Positions 35,089 to 45,778 of a stretch of 64,000 nucleotides of DNA are shown here, piece by piece. Location of the stretch: the NCBI RefSeq assembly GCF_014217625.1, contig NZ_CP043641.1, forward strand, positions 4,216,001 to 4,280,000. Direction: 5' to 3'. Every line of letters starts with the position of its first letter. Position 1 is the first letter of the stretch. This DNA is from Leifsonia shinshuensis. Lineage in GTDB: Bacteria > Actinomycetota > Actinomycetes > Actinomycetales > Microbacteriaceae. A program made the translations under genes and the position numbers. Below the pieces are notes generated by a model. The model saw only the letters and a list, made by a program, of their open reading frames with translations, was not told the origin of the DNA and did not search any database.

Positions 35089-35517
35089 CTACCGCAGGTC
35101 GTGGTCCTCGAAGACGAGGGAGGTCTTCGTGTCACGGACCGACGGCATGGTCGTCAGCTCCTCCAGCACCACGCGCCGCAGGTCCTCGTTGTCGCGGGCG
35201 CGCACCAGCAGGATCACGTCGAAGTCGCCGCCGACCAGCGCGAAGTGCTCGACCTCCGGGATGGCGCGCAGCCGCTCGCGGAGGTCGTGCCACGCCGCCT
35301 GCTCGACGCGCATCGTCACGTACGCCGACGACGCGCGTCCGGAGCGGCGCGGGTCGACCTTGGCCGTGAAGCCGGTGATCACGCCCTCCTCGACCAGGCG
35401 GGAGACGCGGGCGTAGGCGTTGGCGCGGGAGACGTGCGCCGCCTCGGCGACGGCCGTGATGGAGGCGCGGCCGTCGGCGCGCAGTGCGTCCACGATGCGG
35501 GTGTCGATGTCGTCCAT
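35089..35517 (-). CDS. Lrp/AsnC-family transcriptional regulator
   Basis: 142 residues from ATG 35517; an in-frame ATG at 35556 exists. The N-terminal HTH (IDTRIVDALRADGRASITAV, HVSRANAYARVSRL) and the C-terminal RAM effector domain (VEHFALVGGDFDVILLVRARD) are standard. It is divergent from a 2-oxoacid dehydrogenase operon, so it is likely its branched-chain amino-acid-responsive regulator (BkdR-like). Confidence 0.9.
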   Translation of the reverse strand: MDDIDTRIVDALRADGRASITAVAEAAHVSRANAYARVSRLVEEGVITGFTAKVDPRRSGRASSAYVTMRVEQAAWHDLRERLRAIPEVEHFALVGGDFDVILLVRARDNEDLRRVVLEELTTMPSVRDTKTSLVFEDHDLR

Positions 35518-35599
35518 GGTGGGAGACAGTTTGGCATCGATGGCGCTGCTTCGCATCCATTCGTCTCGAAACTCTCACACACCTGGCAAAGGAGGTCCA

Positions 35600-35614
35600 G
35601 TGAAGTCATTCTGA
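35600..35614 (+). CDS. Putative four-codon leader ORF with full Shine-Dalgarno
   Basis: AAAGGAGGT (35588-35596) precedes GTG AAG TCA TTC TGA (M-K-S-F). It lies 31 bp before the E1alpha start. The Shine-Dalgarno is one of the strongest in the window, yet the only in-frame product is four residues. It may be a leader peptide or a relic of an earlier start. Confidence 0.3.
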   Translation: MKSF

Positions 35615-35644
35615 TGATCAGCGACGTCTTTCGAAGGAGAACAG

Positions 35645-36766
35645 ATGCACGCCGACGATCTGATGCCGGGCGACACCCCGCTGCGGCTCATCGACGAGCA
35701 GGGCTCGGGCCACCCGCACGAGCACTACACGTTCCCGCCCACCGACCTCCTGCGCGACGGCTACGGCCGCCTCGTGCTCGGCCGGCGGCTCAACGACCAG
35801 GCCGACGCGCTGGTGCGGCAGGGCAAGCTGGCCGTCTACCCGTCGTCGCACGGCCAGGAGGCCTGCGAGGTCGCCGCCGCGATGGTCCTCGGCGAGCAGG
35901 ACTGGCTGTTCCCCACCTACCGCGACTCGGTCGCCGTGGTCTCCCGCGGTGTGGACCCGTTCGAGGCGTTCCTGCTGCTGCGCGGCGACTGGCACTCCGG
36001 TTACGACCCGAACGAATACCGGGTGGCCCCGCAGGCGACCCCGCTCGCCACCCAGCTGTTGCACGCGGTCGGCTTCGCCCACGCCGCCCGGATGCGCGGC
36101 GAGGACACCGTGGTCGTGGCCATGTGCGGCGACGGCGCGACGAGCGAGGGCGACTTCCACGAGGCGCTCAACTTCGCGGCCGTGTTCCACCTCCCCGTCG
36201 TGTTCCTCGTCCAGAACAACGGTTACGCGATCTCCGTGCCGCTTAGCAGGCAGACCGCGGCCCCGAGCCTGGCGCGCAAGGGCGTCGGCTACGGGATGCG
36301 CGGCCGCCTGGTCGACGGCAACGACCTCGCAGCGCTGCTCGCGGTGCTGGGGGAGGCCGTCACCGAGGCCCGCGAAGGCGGCGGCCCCACGCTCGTCGAA
36401 GCCCTCACCTACCGGATGAAGTCGCACACCAACGCCGACGACGCCACCCGCTACCGCACCTCCGCCGAGGTGGAGCCGTGGATCGCACGCGACCCGCTGC
36501 TGCGCCTGCGCACCTGGCTGACCGCCGAGGGCGCGCTCACCGACGACGACGACGCCGAGTTCCGCGCCGAGGCCGAGCGTGTGGCCGTCGACCTCCGCAC
36601 CCGGATCATGGCCGACGCCGAGCCGCAGCCGCTCGACCTGTTCGAGTACGTCTACGCGGCGCCGACCTCGCAGCTGCGCGAGCAGTCCGAGCTGCTGGCG
36701 GCCGAGATCGCCGCCGAGTCCCGTGCCGCACAGTCCCGCACCAGCACAGAGGGGGTCGCCCGATGA
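35645..36766 (+). CDS. 2-oxoacid dehydrogenase E1 component, alpha subunit
   Basis: 373 residues. The ThDP/Mg motif is GDGATSEGDFHEALNFAAVFHLPVVFLVQNN split as GDGAT...NN, with SSHGQEACEVAA and HTNADDATRYR typical of PdhA/BkdA. It decarboxylates a 2-oxoacid (branched-chain more likely than pyruvate, given the Lrp-type regulator, but the sequence alone does not decide). The start ATG 35645 follows CGAAGGAGA. It overlaps the beta subunit by 4 bp. Confidence 0.9.
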   Translation: MHADDLMPGDTPLRLIDEQGSGHPHEHYTFPPTDLLRDGYGRLVLGRRLNDQADALVRQGKLAVYPSSHGQEACEVAAAMVLGEQDWLFPTYRDSVAVVSRGVDPFEAFLLLRGDWHSGYDPNEYRVAPQATPLATQLLHAVGFAHAARMRGEDTVVVAMCGDGATSEGDFHEALNFAAVFHLPVVFLVQNNGYAISVPLSRQTAAPSLARKGVGYGMRGRLVDGNDLAALLAVLGEAVTEAREGGGPTLVEALTYRMKSHTNADDATRYRTSAEVEPWIARDPLLRLRTWLTAEGALTDDDDAEFRAEAERVAVDLRTRIMADAEPQPLDLFEYVYAAPTSQLREQSELLAAEIAAESRAAQSRTSTEGVAR

Positions 36767-37809
36767 CGCTCATGCACGACGCCCCCGCCGACCGGCAGCC
36801 CGAACCCGAGCACCCCGCGGAGCCCGCCGTCGCGACCATGACGATGGCGCAGGCCCTGAACCGCGCCCTCGCCGACTCCCTCGCGGAGGACCCGGCGGTC
36901 CTCGTCTTCGGCGAGGACGTCGGCACGCTCGGCGGCGTCTTCCGCATCACCGACGGCCTGACCAAGCGCTTCGGCGAGCAGCGCTGCTTCGACACTCCGC
37001 TCGCCGAGTCCGGCATCGTCGGCACCGCGGTCGGGATGGCCATGAACGGGATGCGCCCGGTGGTCGAGATGCAGTTCGACGCCTTCGCGTACCCGGCCTT
37101 CGAGCAGATCGTCGACCACGTCGCCAAGATGGGCAATCGCACCCGTGGCAAGGTCCGCCTCCCGATGGTCATCCGCATCCCGTTCGCGGGCGGGATCGGC
37201 GGCGTCGAGCACCACTCCGACTCCTCCGAGGCCTACTATGTCCACACGCCCGGCCTGACCGTGGTGTCGCCGGCGACGCCGCAGGACGCCTACGGCCTGC
37301 TCCGCGCCGCGATCGCCTCCCCGGACCCGGTCGTCTTCATGGAGCCGAAGAAGCTGTACTGGTCGACCGGCGAGGTCGACACGTCCGCGCCGCTGCCGGA
37401 GCTCGGCCGCGCGCGGGTCGCCCGGGAGGGCACCGACGCGACCCTCATCGCCTACGGGCCGACGGTCCCGGTCGCGCTCGCCGCAGCGGAGGCCGCGGCC
37501 GAGGAGGGCCGCAGCCTGGCCGTGGTCGACGTGCGGACCCTGACCCCCTTCGACGACGAGACGGTGTGCGCCGCGGTCCGCGCGACCGGCCGCGCGGTCG
37601 TGGTCGCGGAGGCGCCCGGCTTCGCCAGCGTCGCCTCCGAGATCGCCGCCCGGGTCTCCGAGCGCTGCTTCCACTACCTGGAGGCGCCGGTGCGCCGGGT
37701 GACCGGCTTCGACACCCCGTTCGCGCCGCCGAAGCTGGAGCGCTTCTACCTGCCGGGCGTCGACCGGGTGCTCGACGCGGTCGACAGCCTGCAGTGGGAG
37801 GACGCATGA
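36763..37809 (+). CDS. 2-oxoacid dehydrogenase E1 component, beta subunit
   Basis: 348 residues from ATG 36763. The transketolase-like Pyr domain (VLVFGEDVGTLGGVFRIT, PLAESGIVGTAVGMAMNG, FDAFAYPAFEQIVDH) and C-terminal domain (VVVAEAPGFASVASEIAA) are typical; GED supplies the ThDP-activating glutamate. It forms the alpha2-beta2 E1 heterotetramer. It overlaps E1alpha and E2 by 4 bp. Confidence 0.92.
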   Translation: MTLMHDAPADRQPEPEHPAEPAVATMTMAQALNRALADSLAEDPAVLVFGEDVGTLGGVFRITDGLTKRFGEQRCFDTPLAESGIVGTAVGMAMNGMRPVVEMQFDAFAYPAFEQIVDHVAKMGNRTRGKVRLPMVIRIPFAGGIGGVEHHSDSSEAYYVHTPGLTVVSPATPQDAYGLLRAAIASPDPVVFMEPKKLYWSTGEVDTSAPLPELGRARVAREGTDATLIAYGPTVPVALAAAEAAAEEGRSLAVVDVRTLTPFDDETVCAAVRATGRAVVVAEAPGFASVASEIAARVSERCFHYLEAPVRRVTGFDTPFAPPKLERFYLPGVDRVLDAVDSLQWEDA

Positions 37810-39107
37810 AGGTCTTCGAGCTGCCCGACCTGGGCGAGGGACTCGCCGACGCCGAACTGGTCCGCTGGCTGGTGGCGGTCGGCGACACGGTGACGGTGGA
37901 CCAGCCGATCGCCGAGGTGGAGACCGCCAAGTCGGTCGTGGAGGTGCCGTCCCCGTACGCCGGAGTCGTCGCCGTCTGCCACGGCGCGGAGGGCGAGACC
38001 ATCATGGTCGGCTCGCCGCTGCTGGAAGTGCGGGAGGAAGCGGAGGCCCCCGAGCCCGTCGCCGCCGGCTCCGGCGCGGTCCTCGTCGGCTACGGCACCA
38101 CCGATCACGCCACCGCCCGCCGCCGCGGCCGGGCCGCCCAGCGCGGCACGGGCGTGACCGCAGGCGCGCCCAGCCGCATCGTCCCCGTCGTGTCGCCCGT
38201 CGTCCGTGCGCTGGCGCACACCCACGGCATCGACCTCGCCTCGCTCACCCCGAGCGGCGCGGGCGGCGTCGTCACCCGTCGCGACGTGGAGGCCGCGCTC
38301 GCCGCGGCCAAAGCGACCGCGCCGGCCGCCCCCGCCAGCCGTCCGACGCCCGCTGCGGCTGAGACCGACCACGGCGCCGACCCCCGCACCGGCCTCGACA
38401 TCGCCTCCGTCACCCCGTTCTCCCGGCTCCGCCGCACCGTCGCCGAGACGATGACGCGCAGCCGCTCGGAGATTCCGGAGGCCACCGTCTGGGTCGACGT
38501 GGACGCCACCGAGCTGTGGGAGGCCAGGCAGACGCTCGCCAGGTCGGGCAAGCCGCCGTCGATGCTCGCGTTCGTCTCGCGCTTCGCACTCAGCGCGCTC
38601 GCGCGGCATCCCGAGCTCGGCGGCCGGGTCACCGCCGCCGGCGACGGCCTGGAGCTGTTCTTCGGGGTGAACCTCGGCTTCGCCGCCGACACCCCGCGCG
38701 GACTCCTCGTCCCGGTGATCCGCCGCGCAGACCGGGCCAGCATCCGCGAACTCGACGCCGAGCTCGGCCGCCTGGCCGCCGCCGCGCGCGACGGCGCGCT
38801 CCCGCCCGCGGACCTCACCGGCTCCACGTTCACGGTGAACAACTACGGCAGCCTCGGCGTGGACGGCAGTGCCGCGATCATCAACCATCCGGAGGTCGCC
38901 ATCCTCGGCATCGGCCGCGTCATCGAGCGCCCCTGGGTGGTCGACGGCGCCGTCGTCGCGCGCCGGATCGTGCAGCTGAGCCTGGTGTTCGACCACCGCG
39001 TGACCGACGGCGGAGTGGCGGCGCGGTTCCTACGTGAGATCGCCGACGCGATCGAGTCGCCGCTGTCCTTCCTCGCCGACGAGGCGCCGGGTACGGTGAG
39101 GGGATGA
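37806..39107 (+). CDS. 2-oxoacid dehydrogenase E2 component, dihydrolipoamide acyltransferase
   Basis: 433 residues: one lipoyl domain (about 1-80, lipoylated lysine 42 in VETAKSVVEVP), a peripheral-subunit-binding domain (about 125-160: VSPVVRALAHTHGIDLASL, GAGGVVTRRDVEAALA), and a catalytic domain from about 200 with FDHRVTDGGVAARFL containing the HxxxD active site. It transfers the acyl group to CoA. No E3 gene is adjacent; a shared lipoamide dehydrogenase is inferred. The stop overlaps the 55-residue ORF by 4 bp. Confidence 0.93.
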   Translation: MKVFELPDLGEGLADAELVRWLVAVGDTVTVDQPIAEVETAKSVVEVPSPYAGVVAVCHGAEGETIMVGSPLLEVREEAEAPEPVAAGSGAVLVGYGTTDHATARRRGRAAQRGTGVTAGAPSRIVPVVSPVVRALAHTHGIDLASLTPSGAGGVVTRRDVEAALAAAKATAPAAPASRPTPAAAETDHGADPRTGLDIASVTPFSRLRRTVAETMTRSRSEIPEATVWVDVDATELWEARQTLARSGKPPSMLAFVSRFALSALARHPELGGRVTAAGDGLELFFGVNLGFAADTPRGLLVPVIRRADRASIRELDAELGRLAAAARDGALPPADLTGSTFTVNNYGSLGVDGSAAIINHPEVAILGIGRVIERPWVVDGAVVARRIVQLSLVFDHRVTDGGVAARFLREIADAIESPLSFLADEAPGTVRG

Positions 39108-39271
39108 CCGACAAGCACAGCGCAGAGCAGCCCGACGACGCCGACAAGCCCGATGCGGTGGAGCAGGGCGACGACTACGACCTCGACTTCGAGAAGGACG
39201 TCGCGCCCGAGGAGAACATCCCCTGGCTCCCGCACCCGTCGCCCACCGACGGCGAGGCGCCCGCACCCTGA
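39104..39271 (+). CDS. Small acidic protein translationally coupled to E2
   Basis: 55 residues beginning MTDKHSAEQPDDADKPD and ending PSPTDGEAPAP. About a third are Asp/Glu; no membrane helix and no known family. The ATG overlaps the E2 stop (ATGA), and AGGGG lies before it. Third positions are almost all G or C, consistent with coding. It could be a complex-associated protein or a generic acidic ORF. Confidence 0.6.
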   Translation: MTDKHSAEQPDDADKPDAVEQGDDYDLDFEKDVAPEENIPWLPHPSPTDGEAPAP

Positions 39272-39331
39272 TCGTCCGCCCCCTGATCGCCCGCTCCTTG
39301 GGCGTCCGCTCAGCCCCCTAGGCTTGGGGGA

Positions 39332-40285
39332 GTGACCTCCCGCTCCTTCCCCCTCTGGCTCGCGCTCGTCTGCGCCATCGTCTGCGGAGCGGGGGTCGCC
39401 CTCCAGTCCCGCATCAACGGCGAGCTGGGCCAGCGGCTGGACGACGGGGTCACCGCCGCCGTCATCTCGTTCGGCTCCGGACTCGTGATCCTGGTGGTCG
39501 CGATGGCCGTCGCCCCCGCCGGCCGGCGCGGGTTCGGCCGGGTCGTCGCTGCGCTGCGCGCGCGTGAGCTGCCCTGGTGGTACGTCGCCGGCGGCGCCGC
39601 GGGCGCCTTCCTGGTGCTCTCACAGGGCGTCGCCGCCGCGGTGCTCGGCGTCGCGCTGTTCACGGTCGCGGTGGTCGCCGGGCAGACCGTCAGCGGCCTG
39701 GTGCTCGACCGGATCGGCCTCGGTCCAGGGGGCCGCCGCCCGATCACGCCCGCCCGCCTCGCCGGCGCCCTGATCGCCCTCGGCGCCGTGACCTGGGCCG
39801 TGTCCGCCCAGCTCGGCGGCCCGGTGCCGATCTGGCTGATGCTGCTGCCGCTGATCGCGGGACTGGGGCTCGGCTGGCAGCAGGCCGTGAACGGCCAGGT
39901 GCGGGTGGTCGCCGAGAGCGCTCTGACCGCGACCTTCGTCAACTTCGTCGTCGGGACGACCGTGCTCCTGGTGATCATGGCCGTCGACTGGAGCCTGCGC
40001 GGCCTCCCGAAGCCGCTGCCGAGCGAGCCGTGGCTGTACCTCGGCGGCGCGATCGGCTGCGTGTTCATCGCGGCCGCCGCGCTGCTCGTCCGGATCACCG
40101 GCGTGCTGCTGCTGGGCCTCGCGACCGTGGCGGGCCAGCTGGTGACCGCGCTCCTCCTGGATGTGTTCGCACCGAGCTCGCCCGCGCCTGTCGCGTTCTC
40201 GACCGTCGCCGGGACGCTGCTCGCGCTCGTCGCGGTCGCCGTGGCGAGCGTGCGCTGGGGCCGCAGGCGAGAGGCCGTCGAGTAG
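39332..40285 (+). CDS. DMT-superfamily transporter, DUF606/YdcZ type
   Basis: 317 residues with about ten membrane helices arranged as two DUF606 repeats, each starting with a GVALQSRINGELGQRL or GWQQAVNGQVRVVAES type sequence. This is a fused pair, as in the longer members of the family. GTG 39332 follows GGGGGA. Substrate unknown; small exporter function is a family inference. Confidence 0.85.
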   Translation: MTSRSFPLWLALVCAIVCGAGVALQSRINGELGQRLDDGVTAAVISFGSGLVILVVAMAVAPAGRRGFGRVVAALRARELPWWYVAGGAAGAFLVLSQGVAAAVLGVALFTVAVVAGQTVSGLVLDRIGLGPGGRRPITPARLAGALIALGAVTWAVSAQLGGPVPIWLMLLPLIAGLGLGWQQAVNGQVRVVAESALTATFVNFVVGTTVLLVIMAVDWSLRGLPKPLPSEPWLYLGGAIGCVFIAAAALLVRITGVLLLGLATVAGQLVTALLLDVFAPSSPAPVAFSTVAGTLLALVAVAVASVRWGRRREAVE

Positions 40286-40317
40286 CGCCGGCGTGCTCAG
40301 TCGGGGGCGCGCCGTGC

Positions 40318-40869
40318 TCAGTCGAGGGTGCTGAGGAAGCGCTCCGGGTCGATGGAGGTGCGGTGGCCCTCCTTGCCGTCCTCCGGCACGCCGCCCACGT
40401 AGAGCCAGCCGAGCAGCCGCTCGTTCTTGGCAAGGCCGTGCATCGTGTGCACCGCCTTGGACCGGGTGTGGTGGCCGGTCCTCCACATCACGCCCCAGCC
40501 GGCGTCGTGCAGCAGCAGGCTGAGGAGGTGAGCGACGCCGGAGGCTACCGCGTCCTGCTCCCAGCCGGGCACCTTCTCGCTCTTCGTGCGCACCGCGACG
40601 ATCGCGAGCAGCAGCGAGGAGCGCAGCGGCTTGGCCGCCAGCTTCTCGGCCTCCTCGCCGGTCGCCTTCGCGTCCTTCACGAACGCCTGCCCGAGCCGCA
40701 CCCGGGCGTCGCCGCGGAGCTCGATGACGCGCCACGGATGCAGCGCCGAGTGGTCGGCGACCCGTCCGGCGGCGGCCACGAGCGGCAGCAACTGCTCGTG
40801 GGTCGGCGCCGCAGGCGTCACGCGCGAGTACGACCGCCGGGCGGCCACCCGCGCGACGAGGTCGGCCAT
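40318..40869 (-). CDS. Nitroreductase-family protein
   Basis: 183 residues from ATG 40869. FMN-binding nitroreductase features include RRSYSRVTPAAP at the N-terminus, ADHSALHPWRVIEL, and LLLHDAGWGVMWRTG. Its substrate is unknown. The start overlaps the msrB stop by one base, so they are co-transcribed; a role in oxidative or electrophile stress is plausible. Confidence 0.85.
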   Translation of the reverse strand: MADLVARVAARRSYSRVTPAAPTHEQLLPLVAAAGRVADHSALHPWRVIELRGDARVRLGQAFVKDAKATGEEAEKLAAKPLRSSLLLAIVAVRTKSEKVPGWEQDAVASGVAHLLSLLLHDAGWGVMWRTGHHTRSKAVHTMHGLAKNERLLGWLYVGGVPEDGKEGHRTSIDPERFLSTLD

Positions 40870-41300
40870 CAGGCCTCCGGCGCGAAGTTCAGCGAGATCG
40901 AGTTCATGCAGTAGCGGTCGCCGGTCGGGGTGCCGAAGCCGTCGGGGAACACGTGGCCGAGGTGCGATCCGCAATTGGCGCAGCGCACCTCGGTGCGCAC
41001 CATGCCCAGGCTGTCGTCCTCGAGGAGCTGCACGGCCTCCGGCCGGATCGACTCGTAGAAGCTCGGCCAGCCGCAGCCGCTGTCGAACTTCGTGCCCGAC
41101 TTGAACAGCTCCGCCCCGCAGGCGGCACAGGTGTAGAGGCCGGCGCGGCCCTCGTCGAGGAGCTCCCCGGTCCACGGCCGCTCGGTGCCCGCCTCGCGCA
41201 GCACCGAGTACTGCTCCGGGCTGAGCTCGCGGCGCCACTCCTCGTCGGTCTTCTCGACCCCGTACGTGCCCTGCGCGGCCTCGTCGTGCGATGCGCTCAT
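40869..41300 (-). CDS. msrB: Peptide-methionine (R)-S-oxide reductase
   Basis: 143 residues. Two zinc CxxC motifs (CAACG and CANCG) are present, with FDSGCGWPSFYESI and the catalytic cysteine in RYCMNSISLNF. It repairs methionine-R-sulfoxide with thioredoxin. It heads a two-gene operon with the nitroreductase. Confidence 0.95.
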   Translation of the reverse strand: MSASHDEAAQGTYGVEKTDEEWRRELSPEQYSVLREAGTERPWTGELLDEGRAGLYTCAACGAELFKSGTKFDSGCGWPSFYESIRPEAVQLLEDDSLGMVRTEVRCANCGSHLGHVFPDGFGTPTGDRYCMNSISLNFAPEA

Positions 41301-41476
41301 CGTGCGTTCCTTTCGTCGTCCGTCCCCAGCCTAAACGGCGGCGCCCGCGCTGCTGTTCCCTGTTTCGGGAGGCGACGTGCCGCGCGCAAACTGGTAACGC
41401 ACAGGACAGCGCCCCTAGGATGAGGCGCGAGCGCGGGGAAGGGCTGACTCGAAGACGGTGAGGGGAGGCGGTGCAC

Positions 41477-41770
41477 GTGGCGGAGGCTGCGGACCACCGG
41501 ATCCCTGCGCCGGACGCGAGCGGTCTGACCGACCGTGAGGCCGCAATCCTCGCGTTCGAGCGTCAATGGTGGCGGCATGCCGGCGCCAAGGAGCAGGCCA
41601 TCCGCGAGGAGTTCGGCCTCTCCGCCGCCCGGTACTATCAACTCCTCGGAGCGCTGATCGACCGGCCGGAGGCGCTCAAGCACGACCCCATGCTCGTCAA
41701 GCGCCTGCTCCGGCTGCGCGAGACCCGGCTGGCAGCACGGCGATCCCGGACACTCCCGTCCGGCGACTGA
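41477..41770 (+). CDS. DUF3263 family protein
   Basis: 97 residues from GTG 41477, 8 nt after GGAGG; GTG 41471 is also in frame but only 2 nt from it. The DUF3263 core is LTDREAAILAFERQWWRH, then FGLSAARYYQLLGALIDRPEA, a putative HTH-like helix pair found throughout Actinobacteria. Function unknown. It precedes a LytR_C gene by 22 bp, a recurrent actinobacterial pair. Confidence 0.85.
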   Translation: MAEAADHRIPAPDASGLTDREAAILAFERQWWRHAGAKEQAIREEFGLSAARYYQLLGALIDRPEALKHDPMLVKRLLRLRETRLAARRSRTLPSGD

Positions 41771-41792
41771 CACCGCGAGGAAACACCTGTAG

Positions 41793-42347
41793 ATGGCAGA
41801 GAAGTACCCGAGAGACCGGTTCGACGACATCCCCGACGGTCTGCAGCGCGTCGGTGCGCACCGGGCTCCCCGGCCGAAGGGCCGCGGCTGGATCGCCGTC
41901 GGCTGGGCCGCGTTCGCCGTCGTCGTCCTCGTCGCCGCGGGGATCTTCGGGCTCTCGCTGGTGAGCGGCTCCATCTCCTTCCACGGGTCGCCGAACTCGC
42001 CCAGCGCCAGCGGCACCCACACCCCGACTCCCACGCCGACCCCGACCATCGTCCCGACGGTCGACCCGTCGCTGACGGTGAACGTGCTGAACGGCACCAC
42101 GACCTCGGGCCTCGGCGGCAAGGTCGGCGACACCCTGACGAAGGCCGGCTGGAAGATCGGCGCGGTGGCGAACGCCGACAAGCAGGACCTGACGCAGACG
42201 ATCGTCTACTACTCCGACGCCAAGAACCAGGCCGCCGCCCTCGGGGTGGCGCAGTCGCTCCCGGGGGCCACCATCGCGCTCACGCAGGACTTCGCCGCGA
42301 GCGGGGCCGACCTGACCGTCGTCGTCGGCAGCGACTACACGGGCTGA
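41793..42347 (+). CDS. LytR_C-domain membrane protein
   Basis: 184 residues: cytoplasmic N-terminus, one membrane helix (about 35-56), a Thr-Pro linker (about 70-85) and a LytR_C domain (VNVLNGTTTSGLGGKVGDTL, GADLTVVVGSDY). Such proteins are thought to act with LCP-type wall-glycopolymer ligases; the catalytic LCP domain is absent here. Probably co-transcribed with DUF3263. Confidence 0.85.
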   Translation: MAEKYPRDRFDDIPDGLQRVGAHRAPRPKGRGWIAVGWAAFAVVVLVAAGIFGLSLVSGSISFHGSPNSPSASGTHTPTPTPTPTIVPTVDPSLTVNVLNGTTTSGLGGKVGDTLTKAGWKIGAVANADKQDLTQTIVYYSDAKNQAAALGVAQSLPGATIALTQDFAASGADLTVVVGSDYTG

Positions 42348-42542
42348 CAGTACAACGGCCGACACCGCGTCGTTCCGCGCGTGGACGCGCGTTCATCCCT
42401 TTGTTTCACGCGTGTTTAACTTTGAGCCGATTTCGTAACGGATTGGCGAAAAGACTGGCGTGAACAGCTATTGCAAGCATTAGGATCGGGAGTCAACGCG
42501 CGGCGCTGGACCGGGCGAGCGACACAGCAATGGGAGTAATGC

Positions 42543-42746
42543 ATGGCGAACGGGACCGTGAAGTGGTTCAACGCTGAAAAGGGCTACGGATTCATCACCG
42601 TCGAAGGTGGGGGACAGGACGTTTTCGTTCACTACTCCGCAATTGACATGAACGGCTACAAGGTTCTCGAAGAGGGCCAGCAGGTGCAGTTCGAGGTCGG
42701 CTCGGGCAACAAGGGCCCGCAGGCCGAGTCGGTGCGTCCGCTGTAG
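42543..42746 (+). CDS. CspA-type cold-shock protein
   Basis: 67 residues with RNP1 (KGYGFITV) and RNP2 (VFVHYSAI) in the single OB-fold. It binds single-stranded nucleic acids. The 195-bp upstream gap is AT-richer than the surroundings and includes a long leader, as is common for cold-shock mRNAs. A strong terminator follows. Confidence 0.95.
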   Translation: MANGTVKWFNAEKGYGFITVEGGGQDVFVHYSAIDMNGYKVLEEGQQVQFEVGSGNKGPQAESVRPL

Positions 42747-42770
42747 TACGCAGCGATCGGCAAGACCAAT

Positions 42771-42806
42771 AAGAGGAGCGTCGCCCTTCGGGGCGGCGCT
42801 CCTCTT
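42771..42806 (+). terminator. Terminator after the cold-shock gene
   Basis: AAGAGGAGCGTCGCCC pairs with GGGCGGCGCTCCTCTT across a TTCG loop (16 bp, one G-U pair), followed by CTAT. Confidence 0.85.
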
Positions 42807-42826
42807 CTATGCGCGGACAGCTCGCC

Positions 42827-42855
42827 TTGCACTCCCCGGGCCTGAGTGCCAGAAT
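42827..42855 (+). promoter_or_regulatory. Promoter of groEL
   Basis: TTGCAC (42827-42832), 17-nt spacer, CAGAAT (42850-42855). The predicted start point is at the edge of the CIRCE element. Confidence 0.6.
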
Positions 42856-42859
42856 CGCT

Positions 42860-44549
<1,690 letters not shown>

Positions 44550-44570
44550 GTCCAGCCGACACGCAGTATC

Positions 44571-44604
44571 AGAGGGCGTCTCCCGTTCGCGGGAGGCGCC
44601 CTCT
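44571..44604 (+). terminator. Terminator after groEL
   Basis: AGAGGGCGTCTCCC and GGGAGGCGCCCTCT form a long hairpin with a GTTCGC-centred loop, 22 bp after the stop. Confidence 0.85.
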
Positions 44605-44637
44605 TCGCTGTTATCGTCGACTCGATCGAGGGGGAGC

Positions 44638-45768
44638 ATGACGGCGAGACGGTGGTCGGGAGCGGTGGCGATGACGGCCGCGCTCTCAGCCGCGCTGCTC
44701 TGCCTCTCCGGCTGCCAGGTGCTGGGACTGCCCGGCGCGGGGCCGACGACGCCGCGCGTCACCTCCGAACCCGCGGTGGACGTCGCGCCGCCCCTCGACT
44801 GCGCGGCCTTCACCGCGACTCCGGCTGTCGAGGCGCTGCTCGGCGGCAGTGCGCCACTGGCGACGACCCCGGCGGACGCGCTCGCGACGCCGGCGGCGCG
44901 CGGGCCGTTCGGTGCGCAGGCGGCCGGTGGCGGCTGGTGCCGCTGGGGCGACGATCCGGCAGGCTCGGCGGGCGCCCCGGCGACTGCCACCCCGGCGGCC
45001 GTGCACCTGCTGTCCGTGCAGGTCCTGCCGCACGCGAGCGCGAGCTGGCAGCGGCTGGCCCAGCAGTACCCGGACTCCGCCGCGAACGGCGCACATTATG
45101 ACGGCGGCGAGTCGCGCGGCGGCGACTGCGCGCACCCGGCATCCGGTGCCGGGAGCTCCTGCCACACGAATGTCCTGATCGGCGGCTCGTGGCTGGCGGT
45201 CGACGCCGTCAGCGGCTCCTCCGTCATCGACGAGAAGGCGTTCCACGCGCTGGTCCAGTCGTTCGTCCCGACTGTCGCCGCGATCGACGCCCGCGCGGCG
45301 ACGCCCGCCCCGGCGAAGGCGCTGTCCTGCGCCGACCCCGCCTGGCTGAAGGCCGTCGCCGGCGTCTACGGCCCGCCGTCGGTCGCAACCCTCGACACGG
45401 CGCAGTCGTTCGGAGTGCAGAGCGCGCTCCTGGACGTCCCTGGCGCCGCCGTCTGCGCGTACCGCGCGGGCGGGAACACGGACTCCTCGCTGATCGGCAC
45501 GGTCTCGGTCCTCCGCGGCGCCGCGGCCGCCTACGCGACCTACCACGCCCTGGTCGTCGGCCGCGACCCGGACGCCAGCGGCAGCACGCTCCAGGTCGGC
45601 AGCAGCGAACTCCCCGCGCTGATCCGCCATACGGACGCCTCCGGTTCCACCCCGGCCGAGACGGTGGTCGACGCCCTGGCCGGCGACGCCTGGATCCAGT
45701 TCTCCGCGGTGTCGGGCTCCGACGACCAGGCGTCGTCCGTCGTGGAGTGGGTGGCCGGCCGACTCTAG
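44638..45768 (+). CDS. Uncharacterised lipoprotein
   Basis: 376 residues. A signal peptide with lipobox LSGC (cysteine about 26) is followed by Ala/Pro-rich sequence and two similar halves around paired cysteines (CAAFTATPAVEALLGG, and CADPAWLKAVAGVYGPP), suggesting an internal duplication. Probably cell-surface. No family recognised. Short gap to the downstream SDR gene (10 bp) suggests co-transcription. Confidence 0.7.
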   Translation: MTARRWSGAVAMTAALSAALLCLSGCQVLGLPGAGPTTPRVTSEPAVDVAPPLDCAAFTATPAVEALLGGSAPLATTPADALATPAARGPFGAQAAGGGWCRWGDDPAGSAGAPATATPAAVHLLSVQVLPHASASWQRLAQQYPDSAANGAHYDGGESRGGDCAHPASGAGSSCHTNVLIGGSWLAVDAVSGSSVIDEKAFHALVQSFVPTVAAIDARAATPAPAKALSCADPAWLKAVAGVYGPPSVATLDTAQSFGVQSALLDVPGAAVCAYRAGGNTDSSLIGTVSVLRGAAAAYATYHALVVGRDPDASGSTLQVGSSELPALIRHTDASGSTPAETVVDALAGDAWIQFSAVSGSDDQASSVVEWVAGRL

Positions 45769-45778
45769 GCTGGAGGGC

